A stretch of 64,000 nucleotides of DNA from Viola odorata (GCA_963691705.1 OY829545.1:60240023-60304022), one strand, 5' to 3'; shown: positions 9,532-20,696, numbered from the stretch's first letter. Notes: a model not told the origin generated them from the letters alone. A program made the numbers and translations.

Positions 9532-9931
9532 GAACATTCAACAATTTGAGTCTGAACATTCTTGAAGTGATGTCGAAGCTTCTCTCTCTTATCTTTAATT
9601 GATAACAACTTCTTAAGGCGGTGCACTAGTGATGTAGTATCGAATCCATGCGTCTCCAAGTCTGCAAGAGAATCCAAATGACAATTCAAGATCTCTTGAG
9701 AATCACCGACTCGCAATTTCAGTATCTTCTTGGCCAACTGTGAGAATGTCACCATGTGACCAATTGCCAATCCTTCACGGACACTCTCTTTACATTCAAA
9801 CAAGGGACGGAAATGTGGTCTTTGCGGTAAGGCTTGGAAAACTTCCAGAGACTCGACTGCTTCCCAAAGGGAAGAACTCTCCTTCGCAAAAGGCATCCGA
9901 TCCTCCACTAGCTCACTTTTTTTCGGTACCT
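9532..9931 (-). CDS. DUF724 gene exon 9, part upstream of the insertion: DUF724 domain
   Basis: Begins after GGGTTGTAG with AGGTACCG, giving EVPKKSELVEDRMPF across the phase-1 junction. DUF724 hallmarks follow: SLWEAVESLEVFQALPQRPHF, REGLAIGHMVTF, DLETHGFD and RRLLSIKDK-like spacing. The frame runs into the inverted 3' LTR after QTQIVEC and stops 14 codons inside it. The reading frame up to the insertion is intact. Confidence 0.9.
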
Positions 9932-10020
9932 CTACAACCCAAGAGTCGATTCCCTTTTAAAATTTAATAAGGCTACATTGTGGAAAAATGGAGAACTAAA
10001 CAAAACATCTTCAGGTTTAC

Positions 10021-10970
10021 CTTTAGAATCTCCGCCAGGCACAAATGTCGTTGTTTCTGGAATTTCAGGCCGTTCCATTATGAGTTCTTCACCTACATAA
10101 AACTTAGTACTTTAGCTCAAGTTATTATTAATTAATCCATTCTAGCCAGTTATTTAACTGATTTCCTCTCCCCGTTTACTTTTGTTCTTATGAATTGCCT
10201 GCACCTGTACCTGTTCCTTCTGGTAATTCAGTATCTTCACCGCTAGGGGCCCAGTGCTCTTTACCTACATAATACATTGTACATTAATGCAAAACAATAT
10301 TATCCAGCCTATTATTTAACTGATCTTCTTTCCGTATTCATCTTTGTGCTCGTGTGTGGAGAAGGGACATTCAGTTAGCAGCTTCCCTTACCTACAGACT
10401 CCAGACTTGTCTTTACAGGCAATTCATCCTCCTTAGTTCCACCACAGTCAGCAAATTGCATTTTGCTTGTGATACATCTACTGACAATTCGTTCACTACC
10501 TGCATAACGAAAAATTTAGTTCCTAAGATACAAGTAGCTTGTTTTTCATCTGATGATTCTGATCACATTTTTTATTGCAAATGGGATACAAAAATAATAT
10601 TCAGCTTAACAAATCTTGATACCCATATGCTCTACACGGATGCTTTTGCTCACTCCAACCTCTTCCATGACACAACTTTCAAAATCCATCCCACTACCAC
10701 CACCACGTCCAGCAATATTGTTTTCTTCACCTGCGGAATACATGCAAAGCGACAATTCAAGATAAATTATCTTCCCATCCACCATTCAAGACTACTGTAC
10801 AGCTGATCCAATCTCCATATGCATTAATTAGTAGACACAGGATGACATCTAGGTTGGCAGCTCCTTACCTATAGGTTCCGCAACTTTCATTGTTGGTAAT
10901 TCAACCTCTTCACTTGCACGATCTTCAAAATCCAGGCCACTAGCACCACCTCTAGTTGTTTTGTCCTCAA
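10021..10970 (-). CDS. DUF724 gene exons 4-8: five small phase-1 exons
   Basis: Exons at 10970-10869, 10730-10623, 10499-10392, 10264-10211 and 10092-10021 all begin and end in phase 1, starting GT or TT after an AG and ending G|GT. They encode short acidic segments. Exons 4 and 5 are clear paralogues (RGGASGLDFEDR against RGGGSGMDFESC, then a glutamate-rich stretch). Neighbouring introns also share phrases such as TTATTTAACTGAT, which points to tandem exon-intron duplication. The exon 7 donor may instead be 6 bases further on (GTGCAG), giving 60 bp. Confidence 0.75.
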
Positions 10971-11062
10971 CTATATAATACAATGCAGAACAGTATCTAT
11001 TGGTATAATTACCCAGCTACTATCTAGATCATACTAAATAATTTTCTTAGCACACACAATAC

Positions 11063-11453
11063 CTTTCTGCTGACTGTGTTTATTGCCTTCTTGCGACTTG
11101 CTTTTAACACCCTCTCCATGGATATCGAGCTCAGGCACGTGTAAAGGGAAGATATCATAGCATCTATCATTTTTTACCAAATCTTCAGGGGATACAGATT
11201 TGGTGTCGCTTTTCCTTTTAGCTTTCTTAGGAAGGTGCAGCATAGGCCACGAGTCTGGTTTGCTTTGTTTTGCTTTCTTGCGCTTGTATTTTGTGTGGCC
11301 ATTGTCAGACTGCTGGGTTGGACTCTTTTCTGAGTGTTGGCAAGGGGTTTCATCTTCAGTAGTTTCTTCATCTATAAGAAAAACTTCGTTGAAGTTGTCG
11401 GCACTGTCTACTCGGCCCAATTTTTCCTGTAAATATGCTTCCATCATCATCTC
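11063..11453 (-). CDS. DUF724 gene exon 3: basic/charged linker
   Basis: Starts after TTTCAG with GAGATGATGATGG and ends at CAGAAAG|GTATTG, phase 1. It encodes a low-complexity hydrophilic linker with acidic runs and two lysine-rich clusters (KYKRKKAK and LPKKAKRKS) resembling nuclear localisation signals. Linkers between Agenet and DUF724 domains vary widely in this family. An inverted copy of its first bases and the preceding intron lies at 14014-14098. Confidence 0.85.
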
Positions 11454-11747
11454 CTGAAACAAACCACCAACAAAACTATCTTCAAATACGATTTAATTGT
11501 TCTATAATCTGCATGATATTACACGTAAGAAACTTAAAATATGAGTACAACTTATCTATAAGGATAAATTATGCAAAACTGGCATTCTTCTATTCAAAAT
11601 AGCAAAAGACTGTTTGTGTTGTCTCAAACTCCCAGTCATCAAGATGTAAAAACAAACGAAACTTGAAGCATCACAGCTAAACTTCTAAATAAAGAGCAAG
11701 CATTCAGACAATGTTCGCAAGGTAAAAGCTAAGGGATGGAAACATGC

Positions 11748-12170
11748 CTTGGATCCAGAAAAAACTATCCAATTGCCCTTCTCGAACTTCATGAGTGGCC
11801 TTATATCAGAGTGACTTAATTCCTTCACTTGATTAACATCCTTTATCAAGACAGCATACCTTCTTTCTGTAAGGATTTTGGTAATGAGACCATGCCTCCA
11901 ACCACAACTGTAGAAAGCATCTACTTTATCTAAGAGCTCAAATTCTTTAACTTCCAAGTCAGGATCAGGAGGACGAATGTGGAAAGAATCTACAGTTACT
12001 TCCGTGGGGCCACTTTTGTCTCTGTCAATTAAGGTATTGCACTCCACCAAGAAGGAATTCAAGCCAACTTCTCCAAGAACAGTTGCTGGGATCCAACCAT
12101 ATTTTACATCTCCCTTATCAATGTTCACCTCTGCAGCCATCCCTCTGCTAAACGTTAGGCCTTCCATTCG
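11748..12170 (-). CDS. DUF724 gene exon 2: Agenet modules 3 and 4
   Basis: 141 codons in phase 0. It contains the Agenet-type signatures GMAAEVNIDKGDVKYGWIPATVL and IRPPDPDLEV, then KVDAFYSCGWRHGLITKIL and IRPLMKFEKGNWI. The 5' border is uncertain. An acceptor TTGAAG|CGAATGG preserves the frame and follows a pyrimidine-rich tract, but an additional small exon cannot be excluded. The 3' border that keeps the frame is AAG|GCATGT, a rarer GC-type donor; no in-frame GT donor was found nearby. Confidence 0.75.
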
Positions 12171-12804
12171 CTTCAACAGTTTAGAAAACCGAATCAGCTT
12201 ACGTAGTAAGAGCTTATAAAACAAAATACAGAACTAAATCAGAAAAATTGCTGTTAAGTATATAGATAATGTCACAAAGAACAATATAAATCATTACAGG
12301 AGCCATAAATAACCAATGCAAGTGACGCAGTCTTTTCCACCTTTTGTTATCTTTAAGCTCATTAGATTATTTATATAGCAACTTGAAATTCATAAAGAAA
12401 CAAAACAAATCGAATGAACAGAATCATAAATAAACAATTAGTTGAAACTAACAATAATAAAAAATAAATCAATAACAGATACTTGGTAAGGTAAGATCTA
12501 ACACGTGTGGTGGTGATGAATGTTAATATAATGATTTCGATAGAAATTGGACAAAAGAAGGCAAGTGATAGAGCACAAAAGAGAACGACAGATTCAGCTA
12601 TTGGAAAGGAAAAGATGCAGTAACACTCTAGTAGAAGAAGTACTAAAGGGACAAAGTTGAAGCAAAAGAAAGACTTTTCAAAAATACCAAATGAAAATTA
12701 CTGCAAGAAAGGTTAAGAACTTGGAACCACTTTTGACAGACTTTTTATTTTGGAACCCCAAATAAATTAAATACCCAAATGCAAAAAAAGAAACAGAAGA
12801 TCAC

Positions 12805-13329
12805 CTGAGCTTTTGGTGGCCGGACCCATTGGCCCCCAACCCATTCCATGTGAAGTCTTAAAAAAGATGGCAGAAATTCACTCTCTTCAGGTGGGTTCAT
12901 GTTGTTGAAAACCACTGTATAAATCCTTGAATTATCTTCCAAGACTCGAACTTTAGCCACCACTCCCTTCCACCACCCATCTTTGTCCAAGGCATCCACC
13001 ACGTCCTGCTCTTCAAACGACTTGTCGTCGCCGTCCACTAAATCAAGAGGCGGCGAAGGTCTGATGAAGCTGTACTTTACATACTCCTCTAACAAATTAG
13101 TTTCAGAATCTTCAGCGAGCAAGGTCTGGTAGCGAACCAAGGCGGTGCCTTTTCCTCTTCTTTGAGGAAATGCTCGCAAGATTGTGGCTTTGTACCATGC
13201 ACCCTTGAATCCTTCCTCATTGCTGCTAACTTCCACCTCTTCTCCAGGGGTGATCACCATTTCACAAGGCATCTCTTTGTATTCCTTTTCCTTCCTTCTT
13301 ACCTTTCTGGGTCGTCCTCTGCGATTCAT
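12805..13329 (-). CDS. DUF724 gene exon 1: Agenet modules 1 and 2
   Basis: 175 codons from ATG at 13329 to donor CAG|GTGATC. It starts with a basic tail (MNRRGRPRKVRRKEKEYK) that looks like a nuclear localisation signal. Agenet module 1 follows (EVEVSSNEEGFKGAWYKATI to YSFIRPSPP), then module 2 (VVDALDKDGWWKGVV to FLRLHMEWVGGQWVRPP). The W-Y/K-A-T-I and DGWWKG signatures are those of plant Agenet/Tudor-like domains, which bind methylated or other histone tails in some characterised proteins. No in-frame stop. Confidence 0.9.
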
Positions 13330-14013
13330 TTCTCCGGTAACTTTTCTTTTTTTTGGTTGTTGTTATGGATGGAATACAAAAAAACAAACAAACAGTGTAT
13401 TGCGTGTAGTAGTTGAGAAATAAGACTGAGGTGCAAAGACTGAGCAGATGTTGCTTTACAGTACACTCCTATCCTTTTTAGAACAATGTCATTTATTTGA
13501 TTTGACCATCTTTCCACCTTCTAACGTGTTTTGAAATAAGTTTTCATCAAATCAAATTTATTACCGTTTATTACCGATGGATCGATCGATATTCCTAAAT
13601 TGGCGAGCTTTTGCCGATGAAGTGATTTTCATCTTTCGTGGGTTCTTAGTCCAAAATTCATAAAAAAAAAATATGCTTCCTCTAATTTTTACTATAACAT
13701 AATCAATTATATTAAAAAATCTAAATCATTAAGGATCTATTTATCGTTCCGTTTTTATGAGAAAAAATTCTGTGGGAAATATTATGTGAAAAAATAACTT
13801 CTGGGGAAATGGAGTGTTGGTAAAAAAATTTAAAAGTGCTGTGAGATAGCTGAGGTGTTTGGTAAAACAGTTGAAATGAAAACGTTGGAGTGTAAAATCC
13901 ATTTTTAAAAAATTAATAAAAATAGAAAAAATGGGAGATTATATTGTGATAGTTTTTAATTTATTTTATTCATTATATAGAGTAAGAAAATTAAATTAAA
14001 ATGAAAAAAATGG
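13330..14013. other. 5' flank of the DUF724 gene
   Basis: AT-rich and non-coding. It should carry the promoter and 5' UTR of the minus-strand gene, but no TATA box can be assigned with confidence. The right half (13660-14000) reads like decayed repeat sequence. Confidence 0.35.
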
Positions 14014-14098
14014 GTAATATCATGCAGATTATAGAACAATTAAATCGTATTTGAAGATAGTTTCGTTGGTGGTTTGTTTCAGGAGATGATGATGGAAG
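14014..14098 (+). repeat. Inverted copy of DUF724 intron 2/exon 3 border
   Basis: About 85 bp (GTAATATCATGCAGATTATAG through GGAGATGATGATGGAAG) is a near-exact reverse complement of 11438-11522, the intron 2 end with its acceptor and the first bases of exon 3. It includes the TTTCAG|GAG acceptor. One mismatch is evident (GTTTCGTTGG against GTTTTGTTGG). The copy lies outside the gene, 0.7 kb upstream of its start codon, in opposite orientation. Confidence 0.9.
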
Positions 14099-14219
14099 GG
14101 GAAAAGGCACCACGAGGTCCCCCCTCTTATTATTTTCATTTTTGTCAGTCTCTAGGTTATAAATTTGTTCAATTAGCTCTCCTCCGTTATAGACGTTAGC
14201 ACTACCAAGTCCCTGCCGT

Positions 14220-14640
14220 TAAAAAATGGACGGATTGCGACTAACGGACGTTAGTTGTGATTATTTAAATATTTTTTAATAATTTTTTTTTAAAAATTCA
14301 CAAAAAATCATAAAAAAATGTAAAAATTCACAAAAAAAAATGAAAAAAAATTTAAAACATTGCTAAACCTAAAAATCCAGAAAAAAATTTTAAAAATTTG
14401 AAAAAAATGTAAAAAATCCCAAAAAAATATAAAAATTCAAAACAAATGTAAAAATACCAAAAAAATCTTAAACTTTCAAAAATATCTATAAAATCCAAAA
14501 AAATCAATTAACCTAAAAATCCAAAAATAATTGAAAAAAATAAAAAAAAATCTAAAGAAATTTAAAAAATGAAAAAAATCATAAAAAAATTTTAAAATCC
14601 AAAAAAATGTAAACATTCCCAAGAAAAATGGAATACTTAA
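14220..14640. repeat. A-rich low-complexity tract
   Basis: A long run of AAAAAATGTAAAAATTC-like units with no fixed period. It is non-coding, and probably a decayed or slippage-expanded part of a retroelement, since it abuts a gypsy pol fragment. Confidence 0.6.
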
Positions 14641-14676
14641 GCTCGCTTGACGCCAACTCGGTTCATATCCAGTCGT

Positions 14677-15471
14677 CTAATCAACCAGCTGCTCTATTCG
14701 AGGAAGCGGGTAACAATCTTTAGGGCATGCTTCATTGAGGTCTGTGAAATCAATGCACATCCTCCACTCTCCGTTTGGTTTTGGGACAACAACCGGATTA
14801 GCTAGCCAAGGCGGGTACTGGACCTCTCTGATGAAATTAGCTTTTAAAAGCTTGGCGACTTCTTTTTCAATAGCCTCTGCTTTCTCTTTCGAAAAGGCCC
14901 ATCTTTTTTGCTGAATAGGTTTTACTTCTGGGTTGACATTCAGTCGATGCTCTGCTACTTTTCTGGAAATTCCTGGCATGTCTGATGATGCCCATGCAAA
15001 TTCTTCTGAATGTTGGTTCAGCGTATTGAGGAGTTGATCCTTCTTTCTTGTGTCCAACTTCTCACTTATCAAAAAGTGATTTGATGTAGTCCCTTCTGCC
15101 GGTACAACAATCATTTTCTCCATTGGCTGGGTTCTTTTCTCCTCTCCATCCGTCGGCTCGGTGGCTATACAAACATATTTATCACAACCGCCACTTGTCA
15201 TGATTGAATAGCATTCTGCCGCTAAGTTTTGATCCCCACCGACGGTTACCACTCCATCCCACGAGGGATACTTCATTTTCAAATGCTTTTGAACCATAGC
15301 CGTCGTCTTCTTCTTCTTCAAGCAGCCGGCTTGATCATCCTTCATTGATGATTCGGTTGGTCTTGATTTAGCAACCTTTAGTTGTTTGTAATAGGAAGAT
15401 TGCTTGGCCTTTGTTGCCAAGAGAGTTTCCTCCAAACATTCTATGTCCGAAACTCCTTTATAAATATACAA
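14677..15471 (-). pseudogene. Ty3/gypsy pol fragment (protease-RT linker and RT start)
   Basis: 264 codons on the minus strand. The end is diagnostic: EAEAIEKEVAKLLKANFIREV, then WLANPVVVPKPNGEWRMCIDFTDLNEACPKDCYPLP, the start of gypsy reverse transcriptase as in Athila/Tat-type elements. The YxDD active site and everything after IEQLVD are missing. Upstream residues resemble the variable linker before RT. It is a truncated relic. Confidence 0.85.
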
Positions 15472-17105
15472 GACACCTTCTTTTTTCCCTTATTAAATAC
15501 TCCATTTCCTCCATATTTTCCTTACATCTATTCCACTGCAACTCCTTTACATTTTCATCCATCCGAATCGCCCATCCATCGGTCAAGTCCAAAGCCAACC
15601 GTGAACGAGACAAGGTCCGGCTCCATCCGAGGCAATGCCAAGGCTACTAAGGAACTTGGGCCTTATCAGTGGTCTCTCCCCAGGCTTGGCGGGCCCTGCC
15701 AAACCCCCTGCCAGGGTTGTGGGCACTTTGGCTTCGGCCATGGGATCCTCGGCCTGGGCAGGGCAGCACATGCTGCGGGCACGGTAGCGGGCTAAGCTGC
15801 CACCCCAGCGGCGCTCCGGCGACCATGGTGCAACGAGCCCTGGGCACTGTGGGACGGATGCGGAGGTCGTGGGTATGGAACGACAAAAGGTTGATAGTAC
15901 TCTATACTTTAGGATTTTTTATTAAAGAAGGTTGGGAGTTAGCAGAAGGTCGAATCATGTCAACCACTATAAATATTATAATTATAACTATAAAATGATG
16001 AAGGCAAAATTTAAAATTTGGGTCCTCTGTTGGTTGCAAATATGCAACTTGGTCCTTGTACCAAGAACATCATCAATTGCACTCAGGGGTAGATCCAGGT
16101 GGTAAAATTGGGCTCAATTGCACCCCTAAAACAAAAAAACAAAAAAACTGTATATATATATATATATCACATATTTTTAATATGAAATCACTCAATTTAT
16201 TTATTAACGTCAATAATAACTGTTATAATAAATAATTACAAAATTCAGTGTCTAAAATAATAAGAAAACATGTTTATATTATAGAAATTGTGACCATTCA
16301 AATTCTAATTAACATATTTTTTTACATTTTAATATAATTTAATTTTAAAATTACACTTTTGCAAATTTAAACCTTGTATGTTTCATTTATTAATTTTTAA
16401 AATTTTTCTTTTATAAATCAAGTTAACTTCTAGAAATGAGTTGTGGATCAAACCCATGTTTCTCTTTCTATCAGAGATCAAACCAATGTTTCTTTTACCT
16501 TATTTAAATGAAGAAAGAATTGATCTGGAGTAATAAAAAGTTAGACTTTTTAACTTTTACCAAACAAGAAGCACAAAAGTCACAACCTTTAAAAGGTTTT
16601 TTCAATACATCAGACAAAAAACATCTCACTTTTTTTCTAAAATATTAAAACTATTATTTTATATTTCAAAAGATAATATAGTAAATCACATGATTTAGAG
16701 ATAAAGTGTCACACATTTAATATGTGATTTGAGAGAAAAAGAAGAAAAATAATAAATGAAAAGATGTTTTCGTGGAAATAACAATAAATAATCAAATAAA
16801 CTAAAATTTCTTTTTTGAAATCAAAATATACTAAATTAGTGTTGTATATTTTATTAGTTTCTTCTTAATTTCCTATATTTTAAAAATATTGTCCTATTTT
16901 ATTATATTTTCCTTAATTTTCATATTTTTTAAAAATATTTTCTGACGTGTGGGACCCAATTGTTAAAAAAAATTAAATAATAAAATCTAATGGAGTATTG
17001 TGTCCCTTAATATTTTTTTCACAGTTGGGACTATATTAAACTAACAGATAAACAGTTGGGAGTATTTCCATTGGGCCCAAATTGCGTCTATACAGGCGGT
17101 TCTAG
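15472..17105. other. Repeat-derived sequence, no gene
   Basis: 15547-15900 is GC-rich with repeated GGCC-type phrases similar in composition to the array at 1-405. 16086 begins CAGGGGTAGATCCAGG, which resembles a hAT-type terminus, followed by GGGCTCAATTGCACCCC and a TA microsatellite at about 16150-16168. The remainder is AT-rich. No conserved protein on either strand. Confidence 0.4.
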
Positions 17106-17438
17106 ATGGCTTTGTCTGCTTATGGTGAGGGAAGTTACGACTTTAAGAAAGTTGAAGATGCTGCCAATGTTCATCTTGCTGAATTAGAAGGTGATACTTT
17201 CGAGACTCCCCCACCATCTCCTTTGGCAAACATTGAAGCTGAAGATGATGCTTTGCGAGTTGCTGCTTCCATTGGTCAAGAAGTTGTGCAAAGACTTAGT
17301 GCTGATGAAGCCGTCGGTCAAGAAGAGGGAACAACAGAGCTAAATGATGATACCGTCGGCGAAGGAGAGGGAGCAATGGAGCCAAATACTGATTCCGTCG
17401 GCCAAGAAAATGAGGAGAATACCGCCAACCAAGAGTAG
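17106..17438 (+). CDS. Acidic hypothetical ORF, probably retroelement-derived
   Basis: 110 codons with ATG and stop. The N-terminal third (GEGSYDFKKVEDAANVHLAEL) has the feel of the C-terminal tail of plant retrotransposon Gag-like or putative transposon proteins, but I cannot assign a family. The rest is Glu/Asp/Gln-rich with an imperfect repeat (VGQEEGTTELNDDT, VGEGEGAMEPNTDS, VGQENEEN). There is no upstream frame and it lies among transposon debris. It could be the 3' end of a lost larger ORF. Confidence 0.4.
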   Translation: MALSAYGEGSYDFKKVEDAANVHLAELEGDTFETPPPSPLANIEAEDDALRVAASIGQEVVQRLSADEAVGQEEGTTELNDDTVGEGEGAMEPNTDSVGQENEENTANQE

Positions 17439-18930
17439 GAGGGTTGCTTTTTAGTTTTTGTATCTTTCTGAGGGAATATGTATTTTAATATCTTATGCAC
17501 TATTTCCTTAGAACAATGGAACCTTTAATATCTCTCCCGTTTTAATATCTTTAGACAAAATATCCTTTGATCAAGTCCACATTCCAAACTAAATTTCTCC
17601 CAATCCATTTCTTTAATGATCATCTCAAATAATGCCCGACTCATAAAAATAGAATTTTCCCCTCTTGACAATATCACACATAGAACATGGAAATTTTCAA
17701 AAAACGATCATAACTTAATATTCCTTCATAAACGGTCATTACACCTCTATAGTACAACGATTTACTCAAACAGAAACATTTCAAAAGCTTAAGAGCAAAT
17801 AGTATTCCAAAAATCTATTAGGAATTCTAATATTGCATGGATATGATCAAAGAGAGCATTGAGGCGAAAGACAACAACATGGAGGGCAATGGCACTTAGG
17901 GTACCTGAACAAGTCAGCATTCTTTGGACAATTTTTGAGGATGAGAAGAGGTAAAATAAAAAGAGAAATCATCAATGCTAAAATTGACAACATCATCCTT
18001 GTTTCAAACGATAGCATTTCTGAAAGAATTTGAAGGATAGATTCTCAGTTTAGGAATTTTGGATATCTCTAGAGGTGTAACCTTAGAATGTATTTAAACA
18101 CAAAAATGGCTTCTTAAGGTCTACGAGTTACCACTCGAAGATACGCGATATCGTTGATGTCGCACCCCCAAGTCACATCCTTAAAAAAGGTTACCGGTTA
18201 TAAGTTTAAAAGGTGTTTAGAAAACGAGTTTTGATGTACAAAGATTTGTTTAATGACCGAAGCATGTCAACCTCCTCTTCCCATGAACTCAAGTCACTTT
18301 CCGATCATTTACATAGGCAAATGATCGAATCATGCCAACAAAGTTCGCTTACCGAATTGGGCCACTTTCCGATTACTTAAACATTTTTGACGCGACTCGG
18401 GTCCTCAAAAGGTGACGTTACATCTTAGCATAGGGACATGTTATTTCTGATTGGGATCGAAGGACAGGGTTACCGTTTGTTCGTTTATGCTAGAGCGGAC
18501 GTTCCTCCCTTTATCATTGGGGCCATGCATGATTAATTTAATTACTTTGTGATTCTAACATGGTCGAAACTAGCAAGGTACATTTTCATGAATGCACATA
18601 AGGTTGGCATGGCCTTTGGAACCATCATACTCATATATCAATACAACAGTTAATTTCATGGAATGAAAGACAAGTGATATAAACACGTAGGCATGTGGGT
18701 TGATTTTATTTATTAGCAATTCTATATGTCATACATATGCGTAGGGTAGTTCTAACGCTTGCTAAGTGATACGATCACGCCTAACCTCATTCTCTCTATG
18801 TACCAGCACCACCTAAGCATGGGGATCTCAGCCACAACTGTCCAGTGGCTAAGCATGGGGATCGCAGAACAAAGCTCGGCAACAAATGCTCCATCCAAGA
18901 GGGCCAATCATCATGATCTTATGGACAAGT
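17439..18930. other. Non-coding, probable retroelement UTR/LTR sequence
   Basis: No conserved frame. It includes phrases such as GTTGATGTCGCACCCCC (18150) and a duplicated AAGCATGGGGATC (18815 and 18853), which suggest LTR-retrotransposon origin, but no boundaries can be set. Confidence 0.35.
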
Positions 18931-19685
18931 AAATGACGTCCGATTTGAGCAAAAAAAGTCTTCATGGAAACTTAAAGATGTTAGCTTTCATTTGGGATAA
19001 GTTTCAGGCCAATCGGACGGGTGGATCAAAAGTTATGGTCGTCGACATTTTAGCGCGCAGTTTGAACGAGCCAGGATTAACGTCAGTCCAGTGGCAAAAC
19101 GCTATAGCGTTTTGCCAAAACGCCATAGCGTTTTGGTCCTGCTTTGAAGCTGACTTTCCAGTAGCAAAACGCTATAGCGTTTTTCCAAAACGCCATAGCG
19201 TTTTGCCCCTGCTTTGATGGATCATTGTGAGCTGTCATGCTCCCCACTTGTGATATTTTATTGTATTTCTTTTCTATAAGTAGAACATCAAGCTAGTGTT
19301 ATTATTCAGATTATTGCCAAGTGAAAAGCTAGAGAGAGTTCCTCCTCTAGCCTATCACCAAGGCTTGATCCAAGTGTGTATTTGAGTGATTTAAAGATTG
19401 TTCCATTTTTGTAATTAAAGTGTGTTCTCAAGTAATAAACAAGTGTTCCTTTGTGCTTTCAATCTGAGTTCAATCAAGTGTACCATCATCAATCCATCCA
19501 ACTCCAATCCAAACACAAACCTTTCCATTCATCCCTTCTCATATCATCTATTTCCGCTGCACTTATACTCCATCTTCCATCATATTTCCTTCCATCTTCC
19601 AATCTGCCTTGTGTCACAACTCCAAGCTAGATCCTCCTTCAACATAGATTCAAACTCCCCTTACAAAGGAGGTTGGATCTTATCA
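18930..19685 (+). mobile_element. Copia-type LTR (left boundary unknown)
   Basis: The right edge is set by ..GGATCTTATCA followed by AGTGGTAGCGGAGC, a copia-type primer-binding site like that at 5186. The block holds a TATA-like TTTCTATAAGTAG (about 19270) and repeated palindromes in its U3-like part. No intact Gag or Pol follows within the next kilobases, so this is a fragment or a decayed element. Confidence 0.6.
19095..19204. repeat. Palindromic repeats CAAAACGCTATAGCGTTTTG
   Basis: A perfect 20-bp palindrome at 19095-19114 and an 18-bp version at 19166-19183. Each is followed by an imperfect partner CAAAACGCCATAGCGTTTTG. Another perfect and imperfect pair lies at 20121-20161. They sit in the U3-like part of the LTR. 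Confidence 0.9.
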
Positions 19686-20696
19686 AGTGGTAGCGGAGCT
19701 CTAGCCGCTTCGAGTTGTTCTTCAAATCTGAGTTTGGTTGGTGTTCTTCCTTGTTCTTCACATCTTGTCAAGAAGAAGGTAACTAAAAATCTGGTTACAA
19801 TCCTTTCCATCTGTCCACTTCTTGCCAAAAGCTTGTTTCCCCATTAAGTATTACTTACCAACTCATTACCTTCTTGTCTTTTGTTCAAAAATAGAACATT
19901 CTCTTACACCCACTTATTCTTGTCTCAATATTCTCTTACACCTCATCCACTTTGCTAAAAGACATCCATGTGCAAGATTTATCATCTTTCCATTACTCTT
20001 CCAAAAATCAGAACATTCCCTACAAATTCTTCCAAGATCAACCTTGATTACTTCAAAGTTCAGAATACAATTGTTCTCTAAATCAAAAACATAAAAAAAA
20101 AACAAAAAACAAAAAGAGAACAAAACGCTATAGCGTTTTAGCAAAAACGCCATAGCGTTTTGCTACTGCACCAAAATGAGAACTTTGTGACAAAATTGGA
20201 CATTAGTTTCATTTATTCGTTCATTTAAATTCTATACCACCTACATGGGCGGTTGCAATCTTTAAATTCAAGTATTTTCATTTCCGTCATTTACATTCAA
20301 GCTCTTTTCAATTCCATTATTTCCATTCAAGTCATTTACTTTTAAGCTCAAAGGGTGGCCTTGTCGCCCTTTTTACTTTTCTGTCCAAGGGTTGGTTCTA
20401 CCATCCTCTCTTTACAATTCAAGTCATTTCCATTCAGCTATTTAAATTCTGCCATTTAAATTTCAGCAATTGCGAGGGAGAAAGAAAGAGGAATTTGTAA
20501 AAGAAAGTGTTGTGTTCTTATTTTGTGATGAGGTTTTAATGAGTTTGTGCTCGACGACTGATTGTGGCGAGGAGCAAAGTGCACCAATCCTTGAATCTTT
20601 GTTGGAGAGGTTTCTTCTTGATTGTTTTGAGGGCACCAAGCCCCAGTTCTATAATACTTACAGGGAATGATCTCTTTTCCTTTCGAGATCCTTTTG
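19686..20696 (+). other. Internal leader of a decayed copia-like element
   Basis: The primer-binding site is at about 19688. Downstream is CT/AT-rich leader-like sequence with no Gag. The third palindrome pair is at 20121-20161. A 66-codon frame at 20470-20670 has no recognisable family and is not called. Confidence 0.4.

Larger units (their letters stand above)
4677..13329 (-). pseudogene. DUF724/Agenet-domain gene split by a copia insertion
   Basis: Nine exons read on the minus strand: 13329-12805, 12170-11748, 11453-11063, 10970-10869, 10730-10623, 10499-10392, 10264-10211, 10092-10021, and 9931-9532 joined to 4860-4677 once the insert and one TSD copy are removed. The sum is 2,367 nt, exactly 789 codons, which supports the model. 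The layout is four Agenet/Tudor-like modules, a charged variable linker and a C-terminal DUF724 domain. In Arabidopsis this family is nuclear or cytosolic and has been linked to RNA transport and polar growth; a role here is inference. The insertion replaces the last 60 residues (coiled coil) with 14 LTR-encoded residues, so a truncated product is possible. The acceptor at 12170 and a GC donor at 11747/11746 are the weakest calls. Confidence 0.85.

Noticed and set aside
16086..17105. A complete hAT element starting CAGGGGTAGATCC
   Set aside because: No matching inverted terminus, TSD or transposase could be found downstream.
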